Assembly (NCBI GenBank): GCA_013399875.1
Contig: VXAZ01003887.1
Location: forward strand, 1,221,855 to 1,285,854
Length of the DNA: 64,000 nucleotides
Source of the DNA: Gymnorhina tibicen
Taxonomy: Eukaryota > Chordata > Aves > Passeriformes > Artamidae
Reading direction: 5' to 3'
A program made the position numbers and the translations under genes. The notes beneath the pieces were generated by a model. That model was not told the DNA's origin and ran no database searches. It worked only from the letters and a program-made list of their open reading frames with translations. Below, in pieces: positions 1-12,800 of this stretch; the first letter of the stretch is position 1; each line of letters starts with the position of its first letter.

Positions 1-1010
1 GGATGAATAACTGGTCAGGCAGGGGAAACGTCAAGAGTTACCTAAACTTGCTCCTGTGCTACAGAGCGTGCCTGTGCCAGCTCAAGCAGGAACCACCAGT
101 CAGTGCCCTGAAGCCCAGATGAACAGAATATTCCATTTACAGACAGCCACCAGCCTCTCAGACTACAGAGGACTGTGGCCTCTTCTGGGCTACAGCAGCA
201 TCAAACACTGACCTAGCCAGCAGAGAGAAGTTTGAGTCTCTTCTATTCTACAAAATCAGAAAAGAAGCACTTAAGTTTTCTGCTTCCATTTGCTGCAAAA
301 CAAGCGATGGGAAAGAAGAGGTTCATTTCTGGTTTGGTTTTACTTGCTTAATGTCGCACTGGAAGAAAAGCAATTCTTTATTCTAAGGTTCTGGAAAACA
401 AATGAGTCCTAGAAATTGTCTGTACCTAAGGCCCACCTTCATGTTAAACTTAATGTAAAGAGCCTGCTCTGATAGTTAATACTAAGTACAGACAGGGCTC
501 TAGAGAACATCCATACTGACCATCTGAGCAACTGAACTGCAGTGAAACTGCAGAGCTATTAACCAGGCACAACACTGTAATGTTCTTCTAAAAGAAGGAT
601 TCTCCCAAATCTAAATTGATTAATTATTTTTAAAAGCCCAAGGTCACACAATTGACTTCTGTTATTCTAGTCCTGAGTTCTCCATTTATTATCTTGTAGA
701 ATTTCAAACAGCTTTGCTGACAGACCTGCCCAGATTTCAGACATATTTCCTACATGAGGCTCCTACTCACATCTCTAACCATGGCTTAACCATGGCCTGT
801 CAGTCAACTGGACTTGAGAGTGATGATATGCACACCTCTGCTGGAACGGCTGGTCACCCGTTCCTGAGAACACACCACTTGTTCATTTTAAAGACACAAT
901 GTACCTTGAACATGCACAAAATTATAAACATGTGCACATGCAAAAGAGCAAATCTGATTTTAAATGGAACACATGTAGATGGGAAAAAGGGGGGGCGAGA
1001 CCTTAAAGTT

Positions 1011-1046
1011 TTGTGTGTGTGTGTGTGTGCGCGTGCGTGTGTGTGT
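1011..1046. repeat. (TG)n repeat with CG steps
   Basis: About 35 bases of strictly alternating pyrimidine and purine, TG repeats with internal GCGCGTGCG. This is the kind of sequence that can adopt Z-DNA. Confidence 0.9.
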
Positions 1047-1512
1047 CCTCCGCCAACTGCTTCATGTTGCTTGCTGAAATTCTTGTTTACCCGGAATGGT
1101 GTGATTCCCCATTTCACCAATTTAAGTACTAAGGGAACTTAAAACTAAGCATGACCCGCAGGCTGCTGCCAGTATGAGCTCCCCCTCCACCACTTGCTCA
1201 AAGCCAAGGCGCTTACCAGCTGAAATTTTCCATGCTTGGTCTTTCTCATTAATCTTGAATGAATGTGGTTCAGATGATTCAGAACTAATCTGGCTTCTGG
1301 AATTACAGCAGCAGAGGACAAACAAATGTTTAACCTCTCCCCTGGAACATTTAACCTCTCCCAGATGCTAAGGGTATTTTTCCCTGGGAAGCTTAATGTG
1401 CTTATAGGATCTGCGACACTACTCCAGAGGAGGCTGCAGAGATTTGTACTCGCTGGGCCATACACCAAAGTGTTTGATGCACATGTCAGAAAGTTATGTA
1501 AAAGCAGAAAAT

Positions 1513-1540
1513 ATGATGATGGTGATGATGATGATGATGA
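1513..1540. repeat. (GAT)n microsatellite
   Basis: ATGATGATGGTGATGATGATG: trinucleotide repeat with one interruption. Confidence 0.9.
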
Positions 1541-4421
1541 CAACAGCATCAAAACAGAAGTCAAGTATTCACATATTTGAAAATTATTACAATTACGTAT
1601 TTTATCATCTCAATTCTACCTCTTCATGTGTGTCTATTACATGAGTCCCGCATTCAATGGTCATACACTTGTCCCCCAGAAGATCTGAGCCTGAGGACCA
1701 TACTGCACAGCAAGCAAGGTGCTCAAAAGATAAATGACAGATAGTTTGTGGATTCTATCACCAACACAAAAGCTTAATGTATAAATAACGTGTTATCCTT
1801 AGAGATACATTTTTAGAAATAAACTGCTAAGGCATAAAAAGTTTAGTATCAAAATGTGTCAGTTTTCACTCATTCATATTCCCAAGATTATTCCTATTGA
1901 AGGACTGAGAGCTGTAGTTTAGGAATGGGGGAGAGACATACCAATACACACATAAAAAGCCCTACGGCATCCAACAACGGGGCTGTTTCACATCTGGGTC
2001 TGGGTCTACAGATGCAACAAAAGAGACAAAAGAGAATATAGCATTTTTTGCATTCAGAAGCATTGCAGAGATACCACCTATATCAATTCACCCACCCACA
2101 GAGCTATAGAGAAATCATTTCCATTCAGAGAAAGGAAAACATATACACAGAGGTAACAACGTATCTCCAAACCACCCAGTAAACAGTAGCAGAGCAGTCC
2201 CCAGACACTCCTCTCAGCTCCTGCTGACAACCCAGAACCCATACTGATGTTTTTAGGGCTCCTCATCACTGACTCACATTAGCTGCACCTACAATAGCTC
2301 AGTTTTTCTCTTAAAGGTATCCCAAATGTTTCAGGTTGGCTGCAGAGGAAATTAGAAGCTGAATTCTAATATGCCCTCCACTTTACAATAAATTTAAAGC
2401 AAGTGGCACAAGTTTGACCAAATTCTATCCTATCAGCTCAATCCAGTCAGGAGAAGATAGAAATTTTCCACTTATTCTTGAGAACTCTTCAACTCAACAA
2501 GGCCTCAAATTCAAGGGGCAGAGCAGATGAGACCTCACAGATATTTACACTGCAGAAGTCCCTTCCCTCTCTACAGCCTCTGCCAAAACGAAGAATCCCA
2601 CTGAACTGTGGTTAGGAAGTGTGCATGATTTGGACCTCCCTGGTCTCCAGAACAAGACTGCTCCTAGTTAATTCTACAGGAGCAATAACCACAGCACCCA
2701 ACTTCCAGTACCTTCTACTTAAAATTTTCAAAACAGAGCTATGAAATAAAGAACGTCATACATTCAGTTCATCTAACTGTAGACAAATACTCAGAGGACC
2801 TTATTTTGACTCATTTTAGCCACTTTAATTTAACAGAAAAATAAACCTCCCACCTGTAATGGGAAATAAAATTCAGTGTGCATCCTTATCCCTAATCCTT
2901 ACCTGTATGAACAGCTGTTCAGCCTGTTGAGAATACTAACATTGTGCTTAATAATATTCTAGTAATTCTCTCAAGTTACAGTATTATCTACATGAATGAA
3001 GGAACTCAGTGAGGAAAAGAAAAGCTGACCTTCACAGAATTTCTAGTGAGAACTCTCTCTTCTACCTTTAGGCTAGTGATTTCTCGTATGACTGATGAAG
3101 CTGTATTGCCAAAAAGGAGACTACTTTTCCCAAAATTGTCTTAAAACATTGTCATTTCAACAAATCTCAGCTTCCCCGAAGGAATCCATGATGTGATCTG
3201 TTTCCCTCTGTTTGCTGCTTCTCCTCAGCTGTTTGTGCAGAAGTCGGACTCAGTAAGACAAAGCTTTAACTGCTCTTCACTCGGGGATTTGCAAAAGAAA
3301 GCAGAGGTGTAAGAATAAAGGATATGTGAAGAAGGTGAAGCTTTACAATTGCTTTTGCAATGAGATACTTGTTTCTATATCTCTGCTTTATCCACTGTGA
3401 TTCCATGTGGTGAAGTTTGAAAAAAATCATTATGAACGTGAAAAAGAGTCACAAAAAGTCACAAATATCAGTTTCCTTTTTCCATGTGTCTTTACAGCAG
3501 TTTATTAGCATCCTTGTGCCAAAACACAAAACCATAGAGGGAGAGTCTAGGCCATCTACTCTTTCTTGGCAAAGCCCAAGAAAGTTACAGAACAAACCCA
3601 AATATGGCAGTTCAGCAATCCTCAGTGCCCCTCCCCGAACAGCTCTGGTTTAGCAGCCACTGGAGGAGACCACGAGTTCTCTCCTCAACAAATCAAGAGG
3701 TTCTGGGAGGTCCATCGGCTGGTGGGCAACTCCAAGACCAGAGGTATTTCACTAATGAAGAGCACAATCTTCGCAGGCACCAAAAGGAGCTGCTAAGGAT
3801 GGGCATGGTTACCTACCAGATACTGTGTATTTCTTCTTTCAATTGAATCGGCATCTGCCACGCAGTTGCAAAATACCCTTATTAATATTAACTAGCAAAA
3901 ATATGTTCAAGAACGTATATGCACTCTCTCTCTGTGTAATTAATCCCTGGAGTAAAGCTGTTCCTCGGATCAGCTCAAGTATAGAAAATCAGCAAGCTAG
4001 ATTACAGGAAACAATTACTTATGGTACACTGGTGTTTAGAAAGAGACAGTGACACCCTGACACCCCCAGACAGCATTTGAGCCCTCTAAAGCAGCAAATC
4101 ACAGAAAGTATCAAACTATGCTTTTCAAACATCAGATGACGCAAGCTCGTTCATTCTAGTGAAATGATACTAAGCAATCATAAAATGAATGGGACACAAT
4201 CTTTTAAACATTCAAGAGGCAATTAATTTATAAAGTATCCATTTACTACAACCAATTAAGCAGAAATATTTTCTTCATGTATCAATGTAAATTCTGACAA
4301 ACCAGGGGAAGAAAAAATGGAACAAATTACTTTGCCAAACCACTGCAGTTAATTCTCATGTTGGTGGTTTCATTGATAGTTAAACCTTTTTTATAATGTC
4401 GTATGTAGAACATCACTGAAT

Positions 4422-4443
4422 TTTCCAGCCAAAGGGCTGGAAA
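4422..4443. other. Short hairpin (9-bp arms, 4-base loop)
   Basis: TTTCCAGCC-AAAG-GGCTGGAAA is a perfect inverted repeat. It is too short for a microRNA precursor, and no role is known. Confidence 0.5.
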
Positions 4444-5415
4444 TTTTCCACACAAAGGGCTAATAGTAAATACGCATGAAACGGAAAGCAGCAAGCTCAG
4501 CCATCTGCAGGACTGAACCATCCAGACAGCCACCTCTGCTACATGTGGCCAATACACCTGTGCTTCTCAGTTCAACTGGAACATGCTCAACCAACAACTC
4601 CTCTTTAGAAACTTAAATTTCAGATCACAGAAAAACATGACTCAAAGCAAAGCAGCCCCGGATGCCTTCAAAAGAAACTGCTGTCATCTCATTCCATTCT
4701 TAACCCTTTTGAAACCATTTTTCTGTCCTACAAGGACCTGTCACTCTGTTGTCATTACCAATCCCTGTTTATAAACCATCTCCTCCTCCACATTGGCTCC
4801 TCTGCTGAATCTATTTTTGGGTTTTATTATTGTCTTTATTCTATTTCATAAATTTTATGGCTCATTTGTACAGCCCTTAGCATCTCAGCATGGGATAACT
4901 TCTCAAGTAAAGTCTTATTAAGCCTATTTACGTAAATCTTGTAGACAGGACAAGGGCCTGCGTTTCTTCATCAGCTTGTGTGGAAACTCAGCTGACAGGT
5001 TTGTCTCTCAGTTTCCCTTTCCCTCTTTTCTTGGAGGGACTCTAGACTAGGTTGTGAAGGCTAGAAAGCAGCAAGTCAGATTCAGTAGATTATGCGAGAG
5101 AAGTATAATGGAATAAAAACAAAATGGACAAAAGTTTAGCATTGAACAAGGGCTTTGGATGGGAACTAAGATACTTGGTTATAAACAAGTCCATAGATTA
5201 CAACTCAGCTCAAAGAAAGGTATGCAGAATGCACTATTTTAATGGCTTTGTCTAGAGATAAAGGGTCCCTTCTTTTAAAGGAAAGGTTATTCTCTGTGTG
5301 TTCCCCAGACAACCCAATCTTGCCCATTATTCTGGCTACAGTAGCGTGAGTGGCAAGATGATGCTTGCTAACCTCTCAGTGCCACACTGGAAAACAGCTT
5401 TAAGCATTGAACTTA

Positions 5416-5444
5416 GAGGTCTTTTCAAACCTTAATGATTCTAT
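5416..5444 (+). mobile_element. Possible CR1 tail remnant
   Basis: GAGGTCTTTTCAAACCTTAA followed by TGATTCTAT resembles the last bases of a CR1 element. It is only about 29 bp long. Confidence 0.35.
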
Positions 5445-7360
5445 TATTTGCCTATGAAAGCAGTTTTAACAAAGGTTTATGTGAAATGCAGAAGGGAAAT
5501 CAAGAGCATGGCAGAACTCACTACACCTTTATGATGAGAAACTTTCCTAAACTTGTGGGCATAGTGAACTGAAAGCAAAAGTTTCAAGCCTGCCTGCATA
5601 TGTTTCACACTAAGAAGTTCCACTGAAAAAGTAAAGGAAGAAAAAAGTTGGTAATACGTAACAGCTGTGTGATCCCTACCCAACTATTGACTCTAAGCCA
5701 CCCCAAGAGAAACAGCTTCCCTCTTCGGAATGGCAGAAGTGTCGCTATTTCACGCAGTCTTGCATGAACAGACTGCATCAAAACATTTCCTATTAAGTTC
5801 ACAATGTCTGTAATTCTTCTTGGTAATTCCCCCTTTTGCAACTCTCCTTCTGAGGGAGAGGAAAAGGGAAGACCTCTCTTTCTGCTGTTTCCAAGCAAGC
5901 ACCAGTCTTCAGTCCCAGACCATTATGGTGTTACACGAGTGCGTGTTGTGGTCTCTTCAACAGGGCAGCAAGGCTTAGTGCCTGCTTCCCTCTCCAAGGA
6001 TGAGAACTATGTTCACCACTATGGCACTGACCGGAGACGGTGCTTTTAACTGAAGTAGGAACTGCCTGATCTGCATCTTTGAGCAGGCCAACAAACAAAA
6101 GCCAGCACTGAAATTCATCTCAGGGTCGTGAAAGAGTGACTCCAGTGCCAGTTTCATAGTAACCACCGGGAAAAAAGTTTCCCCAAAGGAAAAGAGGGAG
6201 TTCAATCTGCCTCCTTTTCTTGGCTTCCCTTTTAAAGAATACAAATAAGCTTCCTGAAAAACAACAGGCCTTTTGATGAGGCAATAGTTTTCCTCCATGT
6301 TTTTGTTTGTTTGTTGAAAACACTTTGATTTCACAGGAAGCAGTAACAAACGCAACCGGGGATCAACTTAGTTAAAGAACCTTAAAAATCAACAGGACAC
6401 ACATCTCTTGCTTCAGCCACTAAACTGGATTGTCTCACTGGCTTGAGCAAAACTGCTGAATTATTTCCCTAACAAAAGAAAGGCGCTTTTAGGTCCTATA
6501 ATCTCATTTCAAATCCTTTTACCCACTCCCTTCTCTTTTTGGCCTTGAAATTGCAATCCTCTTTCAGGACTAATCTTGGGACTAATTGGTGCCAGCACTC
6601 CAGTTTCTCTCGCCATTTTTTCCCCTCCCCACCGCATTGTTCAGGTGACGAAAAGGACAGCAGGCCAGGGTTCAGTGCCCCTATAATGAGTCTGTTCCTA
6701 CAGAGTAACTGTTAATAATTAGCAGGAAGCATTTTGTCTTTAAATTGCACAGCATGAGCAGCACAATTTCACAGAGCCAGAGAATTGCTTCACTGTTGCT
6801 CATGAAGCTCCCCAAGTTTGTGGGTGATGTGCAGGCTGGAGGGCAGCGTGCCCGGGCCAAGCCTCCCAGCCAGGCACATAGGGTGGCACAGGCAGTGCCG
6901 GCCTCTCCAGAGCTCCCCACAGCAGGAAGGAGGGAAACTAGGAGCACCCTGCACACATTACCTGCAACAGCTGCCAAGGAATGTGTCAGTGTGATGGGAC
7001 TGAGTTGGTGTGGTTAAAGGACAGTCTGTGTTTAAGAAATATTCCAGAATACAATTCCCTGAAGAATAACAAGCAAAGAGGAGATTTAAGAAAGCCTGCT
7101 ACTTTTCAGCTCATGACTCTATTTGCAGGTAGTGCCAAAAAGGAACAATTACTTCTCTTACCAAGGGAATAGCAGTGTTGACCGTTTTCCATTTTCTGAT
7201 ATTTTCTCAGACTTGGAAGCAAAATTAGTTTTTCTGTATTTGGAAACTTCAATCTAGGAAGTGCATTAAAACAAAACCATAAAAAAGCTGTTTCCAATGG
7301 ATGTTCATTTCCAGCAAACCTAAGGGTAACTTTGAGTTTTGATTCAGGCAAAATAAGCCA

Positions 7361-7396
7361 AAAGCTTCAGAAGTTTTCAAAGCTTCAGAAGTTTTC
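7361..7396. repeat. Perfect 18-bp tandem duplication
   Basis: AAAGCTTCAGAAGTTTTC occurs twice head to tail (7361-7378 and 7379-7396) with no mismatch. Confidence 0.95.
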
Positions 7397-8718
7397 TCTA
7401 GTTTTTACATCACCAAGTGTACATTAAGTTTTGACACTTTGATATTGTAGAGTGCCTTCTATTGTCCTGAAACTGAAGGGCAGCACAAGAAACTCCATCT
7501 GAGATACACACTGCTTCTATCGTGCCCCCAGCAGTGCTCTGGAGTTTAACCACAACTGGGACTAAATCCACACTCCTATTCACTACTGTCTTTAGACATC
7601 TGCAAGGACACAGATTATGAAGAACGGATTAGCATCAAAAAAGGAAAATGATACAACTTCACTCTCCTGAAAGATCAACACTTCTTGCAGAGCATCCGTG
7701 AGAGACAAACTGTCAGGTGTCAAGACTCCTGCAGAAGCCAGCACACAAGACACTCAAGTTTCACTAGATTTAGGGAACCTACCATTACTACAAAAAGGCA
7801 ACACCAAAGATATGTGTGCAGAAAGGAACGGTCAGTCAGCATCTCACTACCACTGGAGAAAAAAGGAGTCTGTTACTGCAAGAACCTTCTAGAATGGTGT
7901 GGGTATATAACCGTTACACAGTAAGAACAAGTAATTTATCTCCAGTCACAGAAATTGATACCAAGTATGAACACAGAGCTAAAACTACTGATGATTTTTC
8001 TTTGTTTGCACCACAGCTTGAGATCTCAGTGGCTCAGTTAAGATGGGCAATAAGTTAAAGGTAATAAGTTAATTCTGCACGTTACCTACCAAATGCTAGG
8101 TTCTCCCACCACACCAAAGCCATCCACAATGCAACACCTTGCCGAGGAATTCATGTTATAGATCAGCTGGAATGAAGGCATTTAAATTTTCCACTTCTTG
8201 AAAATGCAGTTTGCAAATGTGCTCAGGATCCATCACTTATTTCTGTTTGCCTTTGTGTCACAAATTTCGGACTAAGGGCTCTCCTCAGGTCATCCAATTC
8301 AGCTTTCTGCCAGAAGAAAACTCTTTCCTACAGTCAATTTTCTAGAATTCTATTGAGTCTGCTTTTCAGCAGATGGATTCTACCAGATGGATTTCAGACA
8401 ATTTCCTTTAAGAGACTAATTCAGTCTAATAAGTTCATTATTTGCACCTGGTCAGTGACTAAGGAAAGGTAAGCCAGGGTCTGTGTATTTGTCTCCTTCT
8501 CATATACTATTAGAATAGGAAGTTTTCCATCTTAGTGTCAAAATCTCTTCACAACAGCAATACAACAGCAGCAGAGAGACATCCCCATGAAAATCAAGCA
8601 ATTGTGTCTACAGAGAGATATTATTAACTTGTTTATGGCACTGATGCTTTAGGTCTTAACTTTTACATTTTTCAAATCCTGTACTGCCTAGTGTGTAAAT
8701 CCGAAGTTTTGTGTGGCC

Positions 8719-9049
8719 TGTTAGCTGCTGTTCTCTCATGCTAGTTAGACATAACAAGCCATTCTAGGTTTGCTCTCCAAGGACACCTAGATTGTCCCAG
8801 GCCCCAAAATATGTAAAGTAAGGCCTCTGAAGAGGAGGACAAACTTGGGGTAGTTACATCATGAACTGGGGTTATAATTGGACAATTAACCCTGATATGC
8901 AAATGAACCAAACTTACAAAACTGTGAAGAACTCGTGACCCAGCGTCCATCTTGGGTGTAGCCTTTGACTCCCTAGGGTGCACCTTTGAAGGCCCTTCAA
9001 ATAAATACCTACCTTTATTCCCTTATTCTTGTCTGGTCTCTGTTTTTAG
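8719..9049 (+). mobile_element. LTR-like element (probable solo LTR), plus orientation
   Basis: The segment opens TGTTAGCTGCTGTTC and contains an octamer (ATGCAAAT near 8898). It has an AATAAA polyadenylation signal at 9000-9005, followed by a T-rich CTTATTCTTGTCTGGTCTC end, an arrangement typical of avian retroviral LTRs. GTGGCC occurs on both sides (8713-8718 and 9050-9055), which could be a 6-bp target-site duplication. However, the inner end would then be AG and not the usual CA, so the boundaries are uncertain. There is no internal viral coding sequence. Confidence 0.45.
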
Positions 9050-9805
9050 GTGGCCACCCCAGGCATCAGCATGAAAGCAACCTCCCTTTTCTACACTGCA
9101 GTTTGAACCGTGGTAATCGCAAGACAGCAAGTAAAGACCGGTTCCTGTCGCCAGTCCCCTCCCCTCAGATCACAGTCCCTGGGTAGTGTTTGTCTGCTTC
9201 AGTGCAATCCAAATGCCTGTACCAGCCCAGGCTGCTGCACTGCTACTGCATTTGAACATCAGGCTGAAAGATGCAGCAGAATGCTGAGCTGTGCCATGCA
9301 AATGACCATTTCTCACCATCCTTGTGAACACCAAGGAATCATGAAGTTGAGGTAAAGCATTTTTTTCCCCAAATATTGCTTTACCTGGCACTGGAAGACT
9401 TTTCTATAGCATTTAAGTGACTTGAAAAACAGGTTTGCAAGTCAAGACACCTTTAAGGCAGGTTTGTAGCAAACACCCACCAGATTATAACTGAGTCAAT
9501 ACTACGCGTGATGATGCCTCCGTGCTCTTCTGGAGAGAAACTCTGCTTTGGGAGCCAGGAGTACCATAAATTTACTAGCACGGCACTGTGCCATCTCAGT
9601 CAGATTATGGCTCAATGATGTGTTTTCACTGGTAGCAACGCTTCAAGAAAGCCCTCGTCTTCGACAAGCCCCAATATCTTAAAAGAACCCACAACAAATC
9701 AGGATCACGCTTACAGCACAACTACACAAGTGACTTCACCAGCACAACTAAATGGACAGTTTGCTATTGTACAAGGGCAGCAAGAGCATCTTAAAATGAC
9801 TTTGC

Positions 9806-9874
9806 AAAGAAAAAACAAAGAAAACACACCAAAAACCCCCAACAAACCTCCAAATCAAAGCCCAAAACCAACCC
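9806..9874. repeat. A/C-rich low-complexity tract
   Basis: Runs of AAAACACACC, AAAAACCCCC and CAAAACCAACC, similar in style to the tract at 23.75 kb. Confidence 0.7.
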
Positions 9875-12800
9875 TGTACTGAACAATCAGATGATACTGC
9901 TCTGAGGGTCCTCAAGGCTCAGTGACAAGTCCAAAGAGCTTGTGAAAAGTTTCCTCTATCAGTTTGGGGGGGGGTTAACTGATCAGACAGCAACTGTTAG
10001 TGGGATTTTTAACTACAGCGCCTGAGAGTGCCACCCACAGAGTGCCAGCTACTCTTCTAAGGAACATGACTTATCTTTTATATCCATCGCAGTGAACCAA
10101 CGATGGCAAACAGGCACAGAAATATGCAAAAATTACCTTTTTTGTTTTTGGGGTTTTTTTTGGCCGTGCCACTCAACACAAACCAAATTCCTACAGCTCT
10201 TGTTCCATATAATTACAAAATATAGAGCTCATCAATACAAACTGCCCCATTTTCAAAGCAGAGTTTTGGCAGCAATATCCACAGGGTGACAGAAAAAGAC
10301 CAGCTCTAATACTTCCAGGGAAAATTTCCAGTTTCCTTTCCCCCCAAATCTGACCAAGTCTGCTTCTACATATGAAGGCAAAAGCAGCAAAATATACTTA
10401 ATAACCAAAAGATCTACACTGCTTTAGCAATATAGCTGACTGTGGCTCTTAAACTATCATGGAATAAATGTGTTTGTATAAAACCTCCCTTTTACATTAT
10501 ATTATACTTGCAAGTTGCAAAATAAAAGCTGGCTACTCCAGAAGCTTTGTTTGTTATTAATTCCCTTAAGTTTAGAAAATTATTTCATTCTAATTAATTG
10601 TTTTATTTATTTTTTTAATCTCATGAGAAAAAATGATCTTCTTCATCTTTCATATGCAAAACAGCTAAAGAGAGAACAATTTTTTTATACAGAGAAGGAA
10701 CTCCAATTAATAGAGATCTTAAATACTTGGGGAGCTGTTATGAATTTTGCCATTGATCAGACAGCTGTCTGAAAAAAAGGCACCTTTTCAGGAAAGTTAC
10801 ATAATTAAAAGTAACCCAATTCCTTTTTGTTTGTATTTTTTTCTCCATCTGCTTATCCAGATTAAACATAAAATTAATGAAACCCAAATGATGTCGAATT
10901 TGCTAAATTTACATTTCTCTTTCATATACTTTTACTGGAACCTGCATCCTGCACTGCCATCAGTTATGAATTCCCAATTCTCCGTGGACATTTGAAAGCA
11001 TTGTTACATTTTTAATACTCAGCCTTCAGTATCTGCATTACTATGCAATTCATTTTTCCAAATTCCATATATTCTGTCTTAAAAAACACCACCCTCACCA
11101 CCATCACACTAGACTAAACCACAGAATTATACACACTTCTAAACACTGAAGTGGAAGTGTAAAAAAGGGTCTGTTCTGAGCATCTTAGCTTTTCAAACTA
11201 ACCGTAGGAAGTTCTCCACCAAGCCTGTAACCACTGTTTGAACAGAATTTCTTCTGGAAGGATATATAATGCAATTGTGATAAAAATAGTTACAGAAAAA
11301 AAAGCAGTGAGAGGCGTAGAGCTCTGCAATATTTATATCACCAAGGCAGACAACACAGACAACCCATCAGTGAGGTTAAAAACTGCAGCACACAGAACAA
11401 CTGACAACAGCAGTCAGGTGTAAGGGGCTGTAAGAAACAAATGCAAAAACCCACAAGCTGTATAAAATTGGACACTGACTACTGCTTTTAAAAGTGGGCA
11501 GAATAATAAATTACAGTTATTCCACTTTTACAAATAGAGTCCATGTAGTCCTGATTCTAATACCAAAAATATGTCATACCAGCTAATGAAAGGAAAATTG
11601 AACAAGTGCACGCATGCTGCAGCAAGCCAAGAAAGAAATACATTTACAATTGTATTAGCAAGACCCACTGGCTGTGCTACCTTGGATGCTTTAAGAGCAG
11701 AGCAATAAAAAATTACCATACATAACTGCACCATACATATGAGCTGACAGAGTGAGTACTGGCAATTAACAGGAGGGGACTGCCAACAAAGCAGAAATGA
11801 GTCAGGATGGAAAGAAAGGAAAGATCTTTCATAAAGCTCTGATCCACGCTCATATCTGAGCTGGCCAATCTCTTCAGTCACTTGCCTTTCACAAAGGAAT
11901 AAAGGATTTTAAAGCATGGAGGTGGAAACCATGCTCCCTTGTAAACAGATACACAGGTGCATGTGACAATCCAAACAACTTCACCCCACAGACAGAGATG
12001 GGCTGCAGCCCTACCCATGCTCCTCTTCTGGTATCCCCAAGTTATTCATCAACAAAATGAACTTCCCTAATCTGTTTGCTAGTCAAACTGCTTGCACAAA
12101 CCCTCTTCAGACTAGCTGTCTCAAGCAATTCTCCTATCACTGTTCTCTGAGTATCTGCTCTTTAGTAATGAAAATAGGTCACCTGCCCTAAAACAGTACA
12201 TTTTGTTTCTAAGTGCAAGAGAGAACAGCTTCCCTCGCAGCCAGGCTGCCTTTTGACATAAAAAGTACACTGCAGTATACAGACATACCTGTGCACTGAA
12301 ACCCCTGGAGATTTGCACATTTATTACTAAAACCATATGCAGTCATAGGGAAAAAAGCCTCAGACACAAAATGGGGAATCTTATCAAAAGTATATCAACA
12401 TGAAAATCACCAAACTGGATGAAACCCACAGCCTGTTTAGTCCAGGGTTTCTATGACCTAATGCCAGAGACGAATTTTTCACATAAAGTGGAAGAGCAAC
12501 ATAACATAGCACAGTAAATTTGTGCTCACTTCTACAGCCCCTGTGTGTTGAACTATTGGAGAGATTGATTTAAACCTAAAAATCCCACAAGGACTAGTAT
12601 CCTCTTCCAGATGCACTTGTACTAGCTGTGCATGTAGTAATTAAACAAAATTCCACCTTTGGTGGGATTACCACTTAATCATTAGCCTCAACATTCTCCT
12701 GTGGTAACGACTAAGTTCCACTAAGTAATTTAGAGCCTGCCTAAGCCTCCCACCCCCATTTAATAAACCAGTAGCAAAAGAGAAAAAACACCCAAAAAAC

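Larger units (their letters stand above)
1..8718 (-). other. FOXN3 intron 3, left part
   Basis: Unique AT-rich sequence assigned to the FOXN3 intron by its position between exon 3 and the unseen downstream exons. It contains the small repeats listed for this interval. Open frames up to about 140 codons have no recognisable content. Confidence 0.7.

Noticed and set aside
4422..4443. MicroRNA precursor
   Set aside because: Arms are only 9 bp; a precursor needs a much longer stem.
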